NCBI GenBank assembly: GCA_930987725.1
Contig: CAKNKY010000011.1
Span: 1 to 56,345 of the forward strand
DNA from: an uncultured Anaeromassilibacillus sp.
Lineage (GTDB): Bacteria > Bacillota > Clostridia > Oscillospirales > Acutalibacteraceae
Reading direction: 5' to 3'
DNA length: 56,345 nucleotides
In this document: one piece after another, positions 23,872-33,097 of the stretch
Layout of the letters: each line of letters begins with the position of its first letter
Numbering within the stretch: position 1 is the stretch's first letter
Program-made: the position numbers and the translations under genes
The notes under the pieces: model-generated
The model's database searches: none
Told to the model about the DNA's origin: nothing
Seen by the model: only the letters and a program-made list of their open reading frames with translations

Positions 23872-24917
23872 CACGACACCCCCCTGTCCTTTTCCACGGC
23901 CTCGAACAGGCCGGTGAGGTAGGCGGCGCCAAGCGCGCGGTCATAGAGGCCGTAGCCCGGGCGGCCCGTTTCGCCCCAGATCATGCGGCCGTGGTCCGGG
24001 CGGACATAGCCGTCGAAGCCGCCCTCCACGAGGCCCTTCACAATGCCGTAGAGGTCCAGCGAGCCGCAGGCCGTGGGGTGGGCCACCTCGCGGAACTGGC
24101 GTTTGCCGGTGCGCAGCACGTTGCGCAGGTGGGCGAAGGGGATGCGCTTCGCGTATTTGCGCGCCAGGCGCGGCAGGTCGTTTTCCGGGGAAGCGCCGAG
24201 CGAGCCGGTGCAGAAGGTGAGGCCGTTGGCCGGGCTGTCGCAGATCGAGAGGAAGCGGTCGAGGTTTTCCTCGCAGGTGATGATGCGCGGCAGGCCGAAA
24301 ATGCCCCACGGCGGATCGTCCGGGTGGATGGCCATGCGGATGCCGGCCTCCTCCGCGGCCGGGATGACGCGGTGCAGGAACGATTCGAGGCTGTGCCAGA
24401 GGTCCTCCTCCGTGAAGCCTTCATAGCGGCGCATGAGGGAGGCGAGGCCCTCCTTCGTGTAGCTCTCGTCCCAGCCGGGCAGGGAAAGCTCGCTCGTGAG
24501 CGGGTTCATCGCGAGCACCTCGGCCTCGTCGTAGGCCAGGGCATTCGCGCCGTCCGGCTCGCGCAGGGCCAGCGTGCTGCGCAGCCAGTCGAACACCGGC
24601 ATGAAGTTGTAGCACACGCAGCGCACGCCGGCCTCGCCCAGGCGGCGGATGTTCTCGCAGTACGCTTCGATGAGGCGCGGCGCGTCCGGCCCGCCGAGCT
24701 TGATCTCTTCAGGCACGGGTACGCTCTCCACCACCTCGAACGCGAGGCCCTGGGCGTGCGCCTGCTCCGCGATGCGGGCAATGCTCTCGCGGCTCCAAAC
24801 CTCGCCGGGCTTTCTATCGTATACGGCGGAGACGATGCCCGTCATGCAGGGGATCTGCCGGATCTGCTCCAGCGTGACGGGATCGCCTTCTCCGTACCAT
24901 CGGAAGGTCAGTTTCAT
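23871..24917 (-). CDS. uxuA: Mannonate dehydratase
   Basis: Dehydrates D-mannonate to 2-keto-3-deoxygluconate in glucuronate breakdown. The 348-residue protein has the family start MKLTFRWYGEGDPV, the MAIHPDDPPWGIFGLPRI metal-ligand segment, FCTGSLGASPEND, HLRNV and YVRPDHGRMIWGE near the C-terminus. ATG 24917 has AAAGGAG upstream. First gene of a five-gene minus-strand unit. No fructuronate reductase (uxuB) is present here; the Gfo/Idh/MocA enzyme downstream might replace it. Confidence 0.93.
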   Translation of the reverse strand: MKLTFRWYGEGDPVTLEQIRQIPCMTGIVSAVYDRKPGEVWSRESIARIAEQAHAQGLAFEVVESVPVPEEIKLGGPDAPRLIEAYCENIRRLGEAGVRCVCYNFMPVFDWLRSTLALREPDGANALAYDEAEVLAMNPLTSELSLPGWDESYTKEGLASLMRRYEGFTEEDLWHSLESFLHRVIPAAEEAGIRMAIHPDDPPWGIFGLPRIITCEENLDRFLSICDSPANGLTFCTGSLGASPENDLPRLARKYAKRIPFAHLRNVLRTGKRQFREVAHPTACGSLDLYGIVKGLVEGGFDGYVRPDHGRMIWGETGRPGYGLYDRALGAAYLTGLFEAVEKDRGVS

Positions 24918-24976
24918 GGAAAGCTCCTTTCCCCCGCTCTCTGCAGAAAAGAGGGTAGGGTTGTCAGAATTTTGCA

Positions 24977-24997
24977 AACGAATCGAACGATATTGTT
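24977..24997. promoter_or_regulatory. Imperfect inverted repeat, candidate operator of the uxuA unit
   Basis: Contains ATCG-TT-CGAT on the minus strand with partly matching flanks (AAC...GTT). It sits directly downstream of the -10 box, over the expected transcription start. A GntR- or LacI-type regulator would fit; the match is imperfect. Confidence 0.35.
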
Positions 24998-25026
24998 ATT
25001 ATGCTACAAAGCAGAGGGGGATGCAA
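24998..25026 (-). promoter_or_regulatory. Promoter of the uxuA unit
   Basis: Minus-strand TTGCAT (25026-25021), 17-bp spacer, CATAAT (25003-24998). Confidence 0.65.
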
Positions 25027-25059
25027 GAGAAAAGTGAAAGGGGCACACGCCGCCGAGCA

Positions 25060-25098
25060 TAAAAAATCCCCGCGGGACCGGCGTGCGGTCCCGCGGGG
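25060..25098 (-). terminator. Terminator of ktrB
   Basis: Minus-strand CCCCGCGGGACCG/CGGTCCCGCGGGG, 13 bp with a 5-nt loop, followed by ATTTTTTATG. Confidence 0.85.
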
Positions 25099-25168
25099 CA
25101 GGGCCCCCGCGCGGCGGGCTCCAGGCAAACTCGGCCCGGCGCGGGGGAAAAGAAACGGGAAAAGGGGC

Positions 25169-26554
25169 TCAGCCGACGATGACCTTGCCCTCCGGCAGGA
25201 TAGCGCCGGAACGCCGGTTTTTGCGGCCGATGCCGGCGATCGCGAGGCCGAGGGAGACGGGCCCCACGCGGCCGATGAACATCGTGATGCTCAGCACGAT
25301 CTTCGAGATATCGTTGAGCTCCTGCGTGATGCCGGCCGTAAGGCCGACGGTCGCAAAGGCGGAAACGGATTCGAACAGCGCGTCGATGGTGGAAATTTCC
25401 TGCTCGTTCGTTGTCAGGATAACGGCTGTTGCGATCAGCACGACGAGCAGGGCCACCGAAACGATGGCGAGCGCGCGGTAGACAATGGATTTGTCGATCC
25501 GCCTCTTGAAGAGCACCGTGTCCTCATGGCCACGAATGACGCTGATCACCGTGGAGGCGAGGACAACGGCCGTCGTCGTCTTGATGCCGCCGCCCGTGGA
25601 GGCCGGGGATGCGCCGATGAACATGAGCAGGACGGTGAGCAGTTTGGATATGTCGTGCTCCTCCGCAATGTTCACAGAGGCGAAGCCCGCGGTGCGCGCG
25701 CTGGCGGATTGGAAGAACGAGGCGTTCAGCTTGCCGAAAAAGTTGAGATCCTTCAGCGTGTTCCCGTATTCTGCCAAAAGGAACAGGGCGGTGCCGATCA
25801 CAAGAAGGAAGATCGTCATCAGGATAACGATGGAGCTGTGCAGGCCCAGGTGCGTGGGCTTGCGCCGGTGTAGGATGGGCTCTACCTTTGCGCGGTAGAC
25901 ATCCGCTGTAACGATAAAACCTAGACCACCGATGATGATGAGAACGGCCACCACGTTGCTGACGAGAGGATCGTCCACATAGCCGATGAGGCTGCCGTCC
26001 TTCCATTTGAAGCCGAGGATATCGAACCCGGCATTGCAGAAAGCAGAAACGGCGATGAACACCGAGATCCAGATGCCGTAAAGCCCGAATTGCGGCACAA
26101 AGCGGATCATGAGCAGCAGTGCGCCGATGGCCTCGCAGGTGAGGGTGAACGTCAGGATGATGCGCACCAGGTGCGAGATTTGGCTGGCGTCGCCGGACGT
26201 GTTCTCCATGGCGAGCTGCATGTCGCGCAGGCCGAGGCGGCGGCGCACCAGGAGCGTGAAGCCTGTGGTGAGCGTGATGATGCCCAGGCCGCCTACCTGG
26301 ATGAGCAGCAGGATGACCGCCTGGCCGAAGTCGTTCCAATGAGTCCAGGTGTCGAACGCCACGAGGCCGGTGACGCATGTGGCCGAGACGGTGGTGAACA
26401 GCGAATCCACAAAGGATGTGGGCTGCCCGCTGCGCGCGGAGATGGGAAGCATGAGCAGCACCGTGCCGATGATGATCACGAGCAGGAAGCTTGACACGAA
26501 CAGCCGCACGGGCGCGATGGTCTTGAATTTCTTGTTCAGCTCAAAGGCAGACAT
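25169..26554 (-). CDS. ktrB: Ktr/Trk potassium uptake channel subunit
   Basis: K+-translocating membrane subunit, 461 residues with eight to ten hydrophobic segments. The four pseudo-repeated pore loops are seen as TVSATCVTGLVAFD, SAFCNAGFDILGF, SASARTAGFASVN and SAFATVGLTAGI, and the intramembrane gating loop GASPASTGGGIKTTT follows the third. The regulatory RCK subunit KtrA is not adjacent. ATG 26554 is taken over GTG 26566, as the only SD (AGGTG) lies between them. It probably shares the queT transcript, as the gap is 43 bp. Confidence 0.9.
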   Translation of the reverse strand: MSAFELNKKFKTIAPVRLFVSSFLLVIIIGTVLLMLPISARSGQPTSFVDSLFTTVSATCVTGLVAFDTWTHWNDFGQAVILLLIQVGGLGIITLTTGFTLLVRRRLGLRDMQLAMENTSGDASQISHLVRIILTFTLTCEAIGALLLMIRFVPQFGLYGIWISVFIAVSAFCNAGFDILGFKWKDGSLIGYVDDPLVSNVVAVLIIIGGLGFIVTADVYRAKVEPILHRRKPTHLGLHSSIVILMTIFLLVIGTALFLLAEYGNTLKDLNFFGKLNASFFQSASARTAGFASVNIAEEHDISKLLTVLLMFIGASPASTGGGIKTTTAVVLASTVISVIRGHEDTVLFKRRIDKSIVYRALAIVSVALLVVLIATAVILTTNEQEISTIDALFESVSAFATVGLTAGITQELNDISKIVLSITMFIGRVGPVSLGLAIAGIGRKNRRSGAILPEGKVIVG

Positions 26555-26597
26555 AAGGAAATACACCTGTTCTTTCTATCTGCCCCGGGGGCGCCGT

Positions 26598-27143
26598 TCA
26601 GCGAAGGAAGCCGCCGGAGAAGAGTTTATTTTCGGCGTCGAGCCGGTCCAGCAGGATGGCCAGAGGCAGCCCGAGCACATAGCACACAACCAGTTCGCCC
26701 GCGCCCACGGAGAGCGCGTTCGCAAGGAAAGCAGGCCACAAAAACCCGCCGGGGGAAACGAGCGTGATTTCAAGCCCCACGATGAGCGCGTTGCACACGA
26801 CGGGGGGCAGCGGCGCGAGCACCGGGATGCCCTTTACGCGCACATGGCGCGCGGCGCGCGTGGCAACCGCGGCCAGAAGCGTGGCCAGCGTGCCGAAGAT
26901 CATGTCCATCACGCCCATGTTGCTCCACACATTGCTGAGGAAGCAGCCCACGGCGAGGCCGGGGATGGCGGCGGGGGTGAACATGGGCAGCACCGTCATT
27001 GCTTCGGAAAAGCGGAACTGCACGGGGCCGTAGGCCCAGTTGAGCATGGCGGCCACGAGGGTGAGCACCGTGTAGAGCGCGGCGATCATGGCAGCCTGCA
27101 CCAGGAACCGGACCCTGGTGGATACGTTGTGTCTTGTCTGCAT
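26598..27143 (-). CDS. queT: QueT-family ECF transporter S component (queuosine precursor uptake)
   Basis: Substrate-binding membrane subunit of an energy-coupling-factor importer, 181 residues with five to six hydrophobic stretches. The motif YGPVQFRFSEAMTVLPMFTP and the following AAIPGLAVGCFLSN are typical of QueT (DUF988). The substrate is inferred to be preQ1 or preQ0 because a preQ1 riboswitch lies directly upstream. The shared ECF ATPase and T subunits are not in this window. Confidence 0.9.
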   Translation of the reverse strand: MQTRHNVSTRVRFLVQAAMIAALYTVLTLVAAMLNWAYGPVQFRFSEAMTVLPMFTPAAIPGLAVGCFLSNVWSNMGVMDMIFGTLATLLAAVATRAARHVRVKGIPVLAPLPPVVCNALIVGLEITLVSPGGFLWPAFLANALSVGAGELVVCYVLGLPLAILLDRLDAENKLFSGGFLR

Positions 27144-27152
27144 GATTACATT

Positions 27153-27194
27153 CCTCCGTAGTTTGTTTTAAGGTCAGGAGTTTGCGACTGACCG
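27153..27194 (-). promoter_or_regulatory. Class I preQ1 riboswitch of queT
   Basis: On the minus strand: GGTCAG, loop TCGCAAACTC, CTGACC, then TTAAAACAAACTACGGAGG. The TCGCA loop start and the A-rich tail running into the SD match the Thermoanaerobacter-type preQ1-I fold. Tail pairing with the loop would hide GGAGG (27157-27153), so preQ1 should block translation of queT. A 9-bp hairpin (GTTCC...GGAAC) lies just upstream. Confidence 0.82.
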
Positions 27195-27324
27195 TTCCCC
27201 GCTTGGCGAGGAACCAGAATACTATAGTACAAACCGGAGGGAAAAGCAAGAGATTTTCCCGGGATTCGGCACAGCCGCCTGTTTTCCGCCCGGCTTTTGG
27301 AGGGATTGACGGGGGAATGGGCAA

Positions 27325-27358
27325 AGAAAGGGAAAGAGCGCAGGCCCTTTCCCTTTCT
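27325..27358 (-). terminator. Terminator after the CNNM/CorC-type gene
   Basis: Minus-strand AGAAAGGGAAAG/CTTTCCCTTTCT, 12 bp with a 10-nt loop and a T-rich right side (TTTCTTTG). Confidence 0.65.
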
Positions 27359-27366
27359 GTATTTCA

Positions 27367-28848
27367 TCAGTCTTTTTCTTTCTCTTTTTTCGCTCTGTCC
27401 TTTTCGGAGGCAGGGCTGTCCTTCCCGGAGGCGGGCGCCGCGGGGGGGAGCTGCTTTTCGATGAAAATCTTCGCGATGCGCCTCTCCTCCACGGTGCCCA
27501 CGGTGAGCGTGAGCGGCGGGATCTGCACGCTGGGGTGTTCGCCCTGCGTGGGGATGCGCCCGAGGCGCTCCATCATGAGGCCGGCAATCGTGTCGTAATC
27601 GGTTTCCGGCAGCGTGACGCCCACGAGATCCTCGATCTCATCGATCGGCGTCGAACCGTCCACGGTGAACTTGTTCTCGTCCACCTTATGGATCTCCTCC
27701 TCCTCGTGATCGTATTCGTCCTGAATGTTGCCCACGATCGATTCGAGCAGATCCTCCATCGTGATGAGGCCCTCGGTGCCGCCGTATTCATCCACGATGA
27801 TGGCGATCTGCACCTTGCGCTCCGTCATCTCCTTGAAGAGGTCGCTGCACTTCTTGCCTTCGGGAATGAAATAGGCCGGGCGCATGAGCTGGGTGATCGG
27901 AACGTCCGGCGAAACGGCGGGATCCACGAACTTGAGCAGATCCTTGACGTAGACGATGCCCACAATATTGTCGAGATCCTCATGGTAAACAGGGATGCGC
28001 GAGCATCCCTCCCGGCGGGAAAGCTGCACCACATCGAGCACGGAGGCCGTGTCTTCCACGGCGTGCACGTCGGTGCGGTGGGTCATCACCTCCACGGCCG
28101 TTGTGTCGCTGAAATCGAAGATGTTCGAAATCATGTCCTTCGCATTTTCGCCGATGAGGCCCTTTTCCTCGCCGGCGTCCACCATCATGAGGATCTCCTC
28201 CTCCGTCACGGTCTGTTCGCCGTCGTTCGGGTTCAGGCCGAGCAGGCGGAGCACCAGGTTGGTGGAGGCGGAGAGCAGCGCGATGAACGGGCGGCACACC
28301 ACGGCCACGGCCTGCAGGATGCCCACAAAGCGGAACGCAAGCGCTTCCGCCTTCTGCATGGCGATCTTTTTCGGCACGAGCTCACCGAGCACGAGCGAGA
28401 AATAGGAGAGCAGCAGCGTGATGAGCACGGTGGACACGCCGTGCACCAGCGTGGCGGGCAGGGTGGGGGAGAGGCGCAGGATGGCATTCGAGAGCAGCGG
28501 GGCAAAGTTCTGCGCGGCGGAAGCCGAGGAGAGCAGGCCCGCGAGCGTGACGCCGATCTGGATCGTGGAGAGGAAGCGGCTGGAGTTTTCGGTGAGCCGC
28601 AGCACACGGATGGCCTTTTTGTCGCCATCCTCCGCCATCTTCTTCAGCTTGTTGTCGTTGAGCGTGATGACGGCGATCTCCGCGGCGGCGAAGAAGCCGT
28701 TCACGAAGATGAGGATGAACACCAGCAGCAGCGACAACCACGGGTTATCGGAGGAGGTGCCGGCAGCGGCGGCGTCGGAGACGGCCGGTTCGGCGCTCAG
28801 AAGGCGCGTCAGCGGTATAAAGGCGGACCCATCAGGTTCGGGAGGCAT
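27367..28848 (-). CDS. CNNM/CorC-type (hemolysin family) membrane protein with CBS pair
   Basis: Protein of 493 residues: CNNM transmembrane domain (about 35-215; FVNGFFAAAEIAVITLN and VLGELVPKKIAMQKAEALA are typical), a CBS pair at about 230-355 (VMTHRTDVHAVE, GCSRIPVYHEDLDNIVGIVYVKDLL), and a C-terminal CorC_HlyC domain (DGSTPIDEIEDLVG). Relatives affect Mg2+ or Co2+ export. The last 30 residues are charged and Lys/Glu-rich. ATG 28848 is chosen with AAGGGGAAA upstream over the frame to 28914, which runs through AT-rich promoter DNA. Confidence 0.9.
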   Translation of the reverse strand: MPPEPDGSAFIPLTRLLSAEPAVSDAAAAGTSSDNPWLSLLLVFILIFVNGFFAAAEIAVITLNDNKLKKMAEDGDKKAIRVLRLTENSSRFLSTIQIGVTLAGLLSSASAAQNFAPLLSNAILRLSPTLPATLVHGVSTVLITLLLSYFSLVLGELVPKKIAMQKAEALAFRFVGILQAVAVVCRPFIALLSASTNLVLRLLGLNPNDGEQTVTEEEILMMVDAGEEKGLIGENAKDMISNIFDFSDTTAVEVMTHRTDVHAVEDTASVLDVVQLSRREGCSRIPVYHEDLDNIVGIVYVKDLLKFVDPAVSPDVPITQLMRPAYFIPEGKKCSDLFKEMTERKVQIAIIVDEYGGTEGLITMEDLLESIVGNIQDEYDHEEEEIHKVDENKFTVDGSTPIDEIEDLVGVTLPETDYDTIAGLMMERLGRIPTQGEHPSVQIPPLTLTVGTVEERRIAKIFIEKQLPPAAPASGKDSPASEKDRAKKEKEKD

Positions 28849-29134
28849 ACAGTTTCCCCTTTCAATAAATATATAATTTTTTGCGTGTGCGCCGGCTTTT
28901 TGCCCGGAACGCACAAAACGCTTTTTTTATTTTACCGTATTTGCCGGCGGGGCGCAAGCGGCGTGCGGCATCGAAACGGCCAGATTTCACGCGCCACGGG
29001 CACGCGGCAGCCGGAAAAACAGCAAAAATGCAGGCTGGAAGGAAAAAACGGCTCGATTCGGGCGCGCGCGCCGCGCCCGGCGGTAAATCCGCCTCTCCCG
29101 GAAAAAAAGCCTCCAAATTCGCGCCAGCTGGCCC

Positions 29135-29163
29135 TTTACAGCGGGGATAAAAAATGATAAACT
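29135..29163 (+). promoter_or_regulatory. Candidate promoter of nifJ
   Basis: TTTACA (29135-29140), 17-bp spacer, TAAACT (29158-29163), followed by a leader of about 75 nt. Confidence 0.5.
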
Positions 29164-29243
29164 TTATTTAGTGCAGTCTGGATGCGGGTCCGGTCTGCCG
29201 GGCGTTTCTTTATCAATCCTTTCAAAGGAGGACAAACAGAATA

Positions 29244-32200
29244 ATGGATGCAAGAAAGATGAAAACCATGGATGGCAACACAGCCGCCGCGCATGTTTCC
29301 TATGCGTTTACGGATGTCGCCGCCATCTATCCTATCACGCCGTCTTCCCCGATGGCGGACGAGACGGACAAGTACGCCGCCGCGAACAGAAAGAACCTGT
29401 TCGGCCGTGAGGTCAAGGTGACGGAGATGCAGTCCGAAGCCGGCGCGGCCGGCGCCGTGCACGGCTCCCTGGCCGCCGGCGCCCTGACCACCACTTACAC
29501 GGCTTCCCAGGGCCTGCTGCTCATGATCCCGAACCTCTACAAGATGGCCGGCGAGTTCCTGCCGAGCGTCATCCACGTTTCGGCCCGTTCCCTCGCCACG
29601 CATGCGCTGTGCATCTTCGGCGATCACTCCGACATTTACGCCTGCCGCCAGACCGGCTATGCGATGCTGTGCTCCAACAGCCCGCAGGAGGTTATGGACC
29701 TGGGCGCCGTGGCGCATCTGGCTGCCATCCGCGGCCGCGTGCCGTTCATGCACTTCTTCGACGGTTTCCGCACCTCCCATGAGATTCAGAAGATCCACAT
29801 CTGGGATTACAAGGATCTGGGCGAAATGCTCGACTGGGACGCCGTGGACGCGTTCCGCCGCAGCGCCATGAATCCTGAGCACCCCTGCACCCGCGGTACC
29901 GCTCAGAACGACGACATCTTCTTCCAGGCCAGCGAGGCCGGCAACAAGTATTATGACGCGCTGCCGGAGATCGTGGTCGATTACATGAACCAGGTCAACG
30001 AGCGCATCGGCTCCGACTACAAGCCCTTCAACTACTATGGCGCTCCGGACGCGGAGAACGTCATCGTGGCCATGGGTTCTGTGTGCGAGTGCGCCGAGGA
30101 AGTCGTGGACTACCTCAACGCTGCCGGCGAGAAGGTTGGCCTCGTGAAGGTTCACCTCTATCGCCCGTTCGTGCCGAAGTACCTCGTGGACGTGCTGCCG
30201 AAGACGGTGAAGAAGATCTCCGTGCTCGACCGCACCCGTGAGCCCGGCTCCATCGGCGAGCCGCTCTACCTCGACGTGCTGGCTGCCCTGAGCGGCACCG
30301 AGTTCGGCTGCGCTTCCATCTACACCGGCCGCTACGGCCTCGGCTCCAAGGACACCACCCCGGCCGACGTCATCGCCGTGTACCGCAACATGGAGAGCGA
30401 CACGCCGAAGAAGCGCTTCACCGTGGGCATCGTCGACGATGTGACGCACCTCTCCCTCGACATCAAGGAGAACCCGGACACCGCTCCCGCCGGCACCACT
30501 TCCTGCAAGTTCTGGGGCCTCGGCGCTGACGGCACCGTCGGTGCGAACAAAAACTCCATCAAGATCATCGGCGACCACACCGATATGTATGCGCAGGCCT
30601 ATTTCGCCTACGACTCCAAGAAGTCCGGCGGCCTGACGGTCTCCCACCTGCGCTTCGGCCACAAGCCGATCAAGTCCACCTACTACATCAGCAAGGCCGA
30701 CTTCGTCGCCTGCCACAAGCCCTCCTATGTCTTTGAATACGACATGGTGCAGGACGTCAAGCCGGGCGGCAGCTTCCTGCTGAACTGCCAGTGGAGCGAC
30801 GACGAGCTTGACCAGCATCTGCCGGCCAAGATGAAGAAGTACATTGCCGAGAACAACATCAACTTCTACACCATCGACGGTGTGAAGCTCGGCAAGGAGA
30901 TCGGCCTCGGGAACCGCATCAACACGATTCTCCAGTCCGCCTTCTTCAGCATCGCCAACATCATCCCCGCCGACCAGGCCATTCAGTACATGAAGGACGC
31001 CGCCACGAAGTCCTACAGCAAGAAGGGCCAGAAGATCGTCGACATGAACCACGCGGCCATCGACCGCGGCGCGAAGGAATACCACAAGGTGAACGTGCCG
31101 GAGTCCTGGAAGAACGCTGTGGACGCTCCCGTTGAGGAGAAGGCCATCGAGGGCACGCCTGCACAGGTCAAGTATGTGAAGGAAGTGCTGATCCCGGCCA
31201 ACAAGTACAAGGGCAACGAGCTGCCGGTTTCCACCTTCGTGGATATGGCCAACGGCGCCGTGCCGTCCGGCACCTCCGCTTATGAGAAGCGCGGCATCGC
31301 CATCGACGTGCCCGAGTGGAATCCGGACAACTGCATCCAGTGCAACTTCTGCTCCTATGTCTGCCCGCACGCCGTCATCCGTCCCGTCGCCATGACCGCC
31401 GAGGAAGCCGCCAACGCGCCCGCCGGCATGAAGATGAAGGATATGACCGGCATGCCCGGCATGAAGTTCGCCATGACGATCTCCACCTATGACTGCTCCG
31501 GCTGCGGCTCCTGCTCGCAGGTCTGCCCGGGCATGAAGGGCAACAAGGCTCTCACCATGAAGCCGATGGAGACGCAGGTCGCCGGCCAGGCCAGCTTCGA
31601 CTACGGCCGCAAGCTGCCGAAGAAGCCCGAAGTCCTCGAGAAGTTCAAGGAGACGACCGTCAAGGGCAGCCAGTTCAAGCAGCCGCTGCTTGAATTCTCC
31701 GGCGCGTGCGCAGGCTGCGGCGAGACGCCTTACGCCAAGCTCGTCACCCAGCTGTTCGGCGACCGCATGTACATTGCGAACGCCACCGGCTGCTCCTCCA
31801 TCTGGGGCGGTTCCGCTCCGTCCACGCCGTACACCATCAACGAGAAGGGTTACGGCCCGGCCTGGAACAACTCCCTGTTTGAAGACAACGCCGAGTTCGG
31901 CCTTGGCATGACGCTCGCTCAGAACGCCATCCGCGGCCGTCTGAAGGAATACATCGAGGGCATCGAGGCTTCCGAGAACACCTCCGCGGAGCTCAAGGCT
32001 GCCTGCCAGACGTACCTCGACACCTTCACGGACAGCAAGACCAACCGTGCTGCGACCGACGCCCTCATCCCCGAGCTGGAGAAGGCTGCCGCTGCCGGCT
32101 GCGAGCTCTCCGCAAAGGCTCTGAAGGATAAGGATTACCTCGCCAAGAAGTCCATGTGGATCTTCGGCGGCGACGGCTGGGCCTATGATATCGGCTACGG

Positions 32201-32792
32201 CGGACTCGATCATGTGCTCGCTTCCGGCGAGAACGTGAACGTCCTCGTGTTCGACACCGAGGTGTACTCCAACACCGGCGGACAGGCCTCCAAGTCCACG
32301 CCTATCGGCTCCGTTGCCCAGTTTGCCGCCACCGGCAAGGGCACGAAGAAGAAGGATCTGCCGGCCATGGCCATGAGCTATGGGTACGTCTATGTGGCGC
32401 ATGTCGCCATGGGCGCCGACTACAACCAGACCATCAAGGCCATCACCGAGGCCGAGAGCTACAACGGCCCGTCCCTCATCATCGCCTATGCTCCGTGCAT
32501 CAACCACGGCATCAAGGGCGGCATGGGCATCTCCCAGATGGAGGAGAAGAAGGCTGTTGAGGCCGGTTACTGGCAGAACTTCCGCTTCGATCCGAGACTC
32601 GCCGACGAGGGCAAGAACCCGTTCCACCTCGACAGCAAGGCTCCGACCGCCAGCTACCGCGACTTCATCATGGGTGAGGTCCGTTACAACTCCCTGACCC
32701 GTGCCTTCCCGGAGCGCGCCGAGAAGCTCTTCACGGAAGCCGAGAAGGTTGCCAAGGAGAATTACGAGCGCCTGGCAAAGATGTCCGAGTAA
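29244..32792 (+). CDS. nifJ: Pyruvate:ferredoxin (flavodoxin) oxidoreductase
   Basis: Converts pyruvate and CoA to acetyl-CoA and CO2 with reduction of ferredoxin, the main pyruvate-oxidising step of clostridial fermentation. The 1,182-residue single-chain enzyme keeps all domains in order: N-terminal DVAAIYPITPSSPMAD, the gamma and beta-like regions, two [4Fe-4S] motifs (CIQCNFCSYVCP and CSGCGSCSQVCP), the third-cluster cysteines in GACAGCGETPY and ATGCSS, and the TPP motif GGDGWAYDIGYGGLDH with NTGGQASKSTPIG. Codon use is strongly biased, as expected for a highly expressed gene. ATG 29244 has AAAGGAGGA upstream. Confidence 0.97.
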   Translation: MDARKMKTMDGNTAAAHVSYAFTDVAAIYPITPSSPMADETDKYAAANRKNLFGREVKVTEMQSEAGAAGAVHGSLAAGALTTTYTASQGLLLMIPNLYKMAGEFLPSVIHVSARSLATHALCIFGDHSDIYACRQTGYAMLCSNSPQEVMDLGAVAHLAAIRGRVPFMHFFDGFRTSHEIQKIHIWDYKDLGEMLDWDAVDAFRRSAMNPEHPCTRGTAQNDDIFFQASEAGNKYYDALPEIVVDYMNQVNERIGSDYKPFNYYGAPDAENVIVAMGSVCECAEEVVDYLNAAGEKVGLVKVHLYRPFVPKYLVDVLPKTVKKISVLDRTREPGSIGEPLYLDVLAALSGTEFGCASIYTGRYGLGSKDTTPADVIAVYRNMESDTPKKRFTVGIVDDVTHLSLDIKENPDTAPAGTTSCKFWGLGADGTVGANKNSIKIIGDHTDMYAQAYFAYDSKKSGGLTVSHLRFGHKPIKSTYYISKADFVACHKPSYVFEYDMVQDVKPGGSFLLNCQWSDDELDQHLPAKMKKYIAENNINFYTIDGVKLGKEIGLGNRINTILQSAFFSIANIIPADQAIQYMKDAATKSYSKKGQKIVDMNHAAIDRGAKEYHKVNVPESWKNAVDAPVEEKAIEGTPAQVKYVKEVLIPANKYKGNELPVSTFVDMANGAVPSGTSAYEKRGIAIDVPEWNPDNCIQCNFCSYVCPHAVIRPVAMTAEEAANAPAGMKMKDMTGMPGMKFAMTISTYDCSGCGSCSQVCPGMKGNKALTMKPMETQVAGQASFDYGRKLPKKPEVLEKFKETTVKGSQFKQPLLEFSGACAGCGETPYAKLVTQLFGDRMYIANATGCSSIWGGSAPSTPYTINEKGYGPAWNNSLFEDNAEFGLGMTLAQNAIRGRLKEYIEGIEASENTSAELKAACQTYLDTFTDSKTNRAATDALIPELEKAAAAGCELSAKALKDKDYLAKKSMWIFGGDGWAYDIGYGGLDHVLASGENVNVLVFDTEVYSNTGGQASKSTPIGSVAQFAATGKGTKKKDLPAMAMSYGYVYVAHVAMGADYNQTIKAITEAESYNGPSLIIAYAPCINHGIKGGMGISQMEEKKAVEAGYWQNFRFDPRLADEGKNPFHLDSKAPTASYRDFIMGEVRYNSLTRAFPERAEKLFTEAEKVAKENYERLAKMSE

Positions 32793-32866
32793 TTCGAGCA
32801 TCAAACCCGCAGAAAGAAACCCGGTTCCCGCGCCCCTTTCCGGAAGAGGCGCGCCCGGGCGGTAAA

Positions 32867-32906
32867 AAAAGAGCGTACAGCCGACGGGCTGTGCGCTCTT
32901 TTCTTG
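32867..32906 (+). terminator. Terminator of nifJ
   Basis: AAAAGAGCG-T-ACAGCC and GGCTGT-GCGCTCTTTT form a long stem followed by CTTGTTTT. Confidence 0.75.
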
Positions 32907-33097
32907 TTTTCGCTTTTTGCCCGGCCTTCTCCCCGGCCTCGCGTTCGGGCCGGGCCCCGCGGGCAAAGCGATCGGCCAGGGATATTGCGGCTGGGCGATC
33001 TGGGGCGCGGCCTTTCTGCTCTCCTGCCCGGCGGGCGCGCTGGCGCGGGCCAAAAGAGCGCCGTTTCGCCGCGCTCTTTAACTTGTGGAAAACCGTG

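Noticed and set aside
25001-25898. Plus-strand frames opposite ktrB
   Set aside because: The minus-strand channel has all four pore loops; these frames are shadows with no start signal.
29136-33053. Very long minus-strand open frame (1,305 codons) opposite nifJ
   Set aside because: It mirrors the strongly codon-biased nifJ gene; its translation is low-complexity Val/His/Leu/Gly/Asp text with no domain, and there is no start signal.
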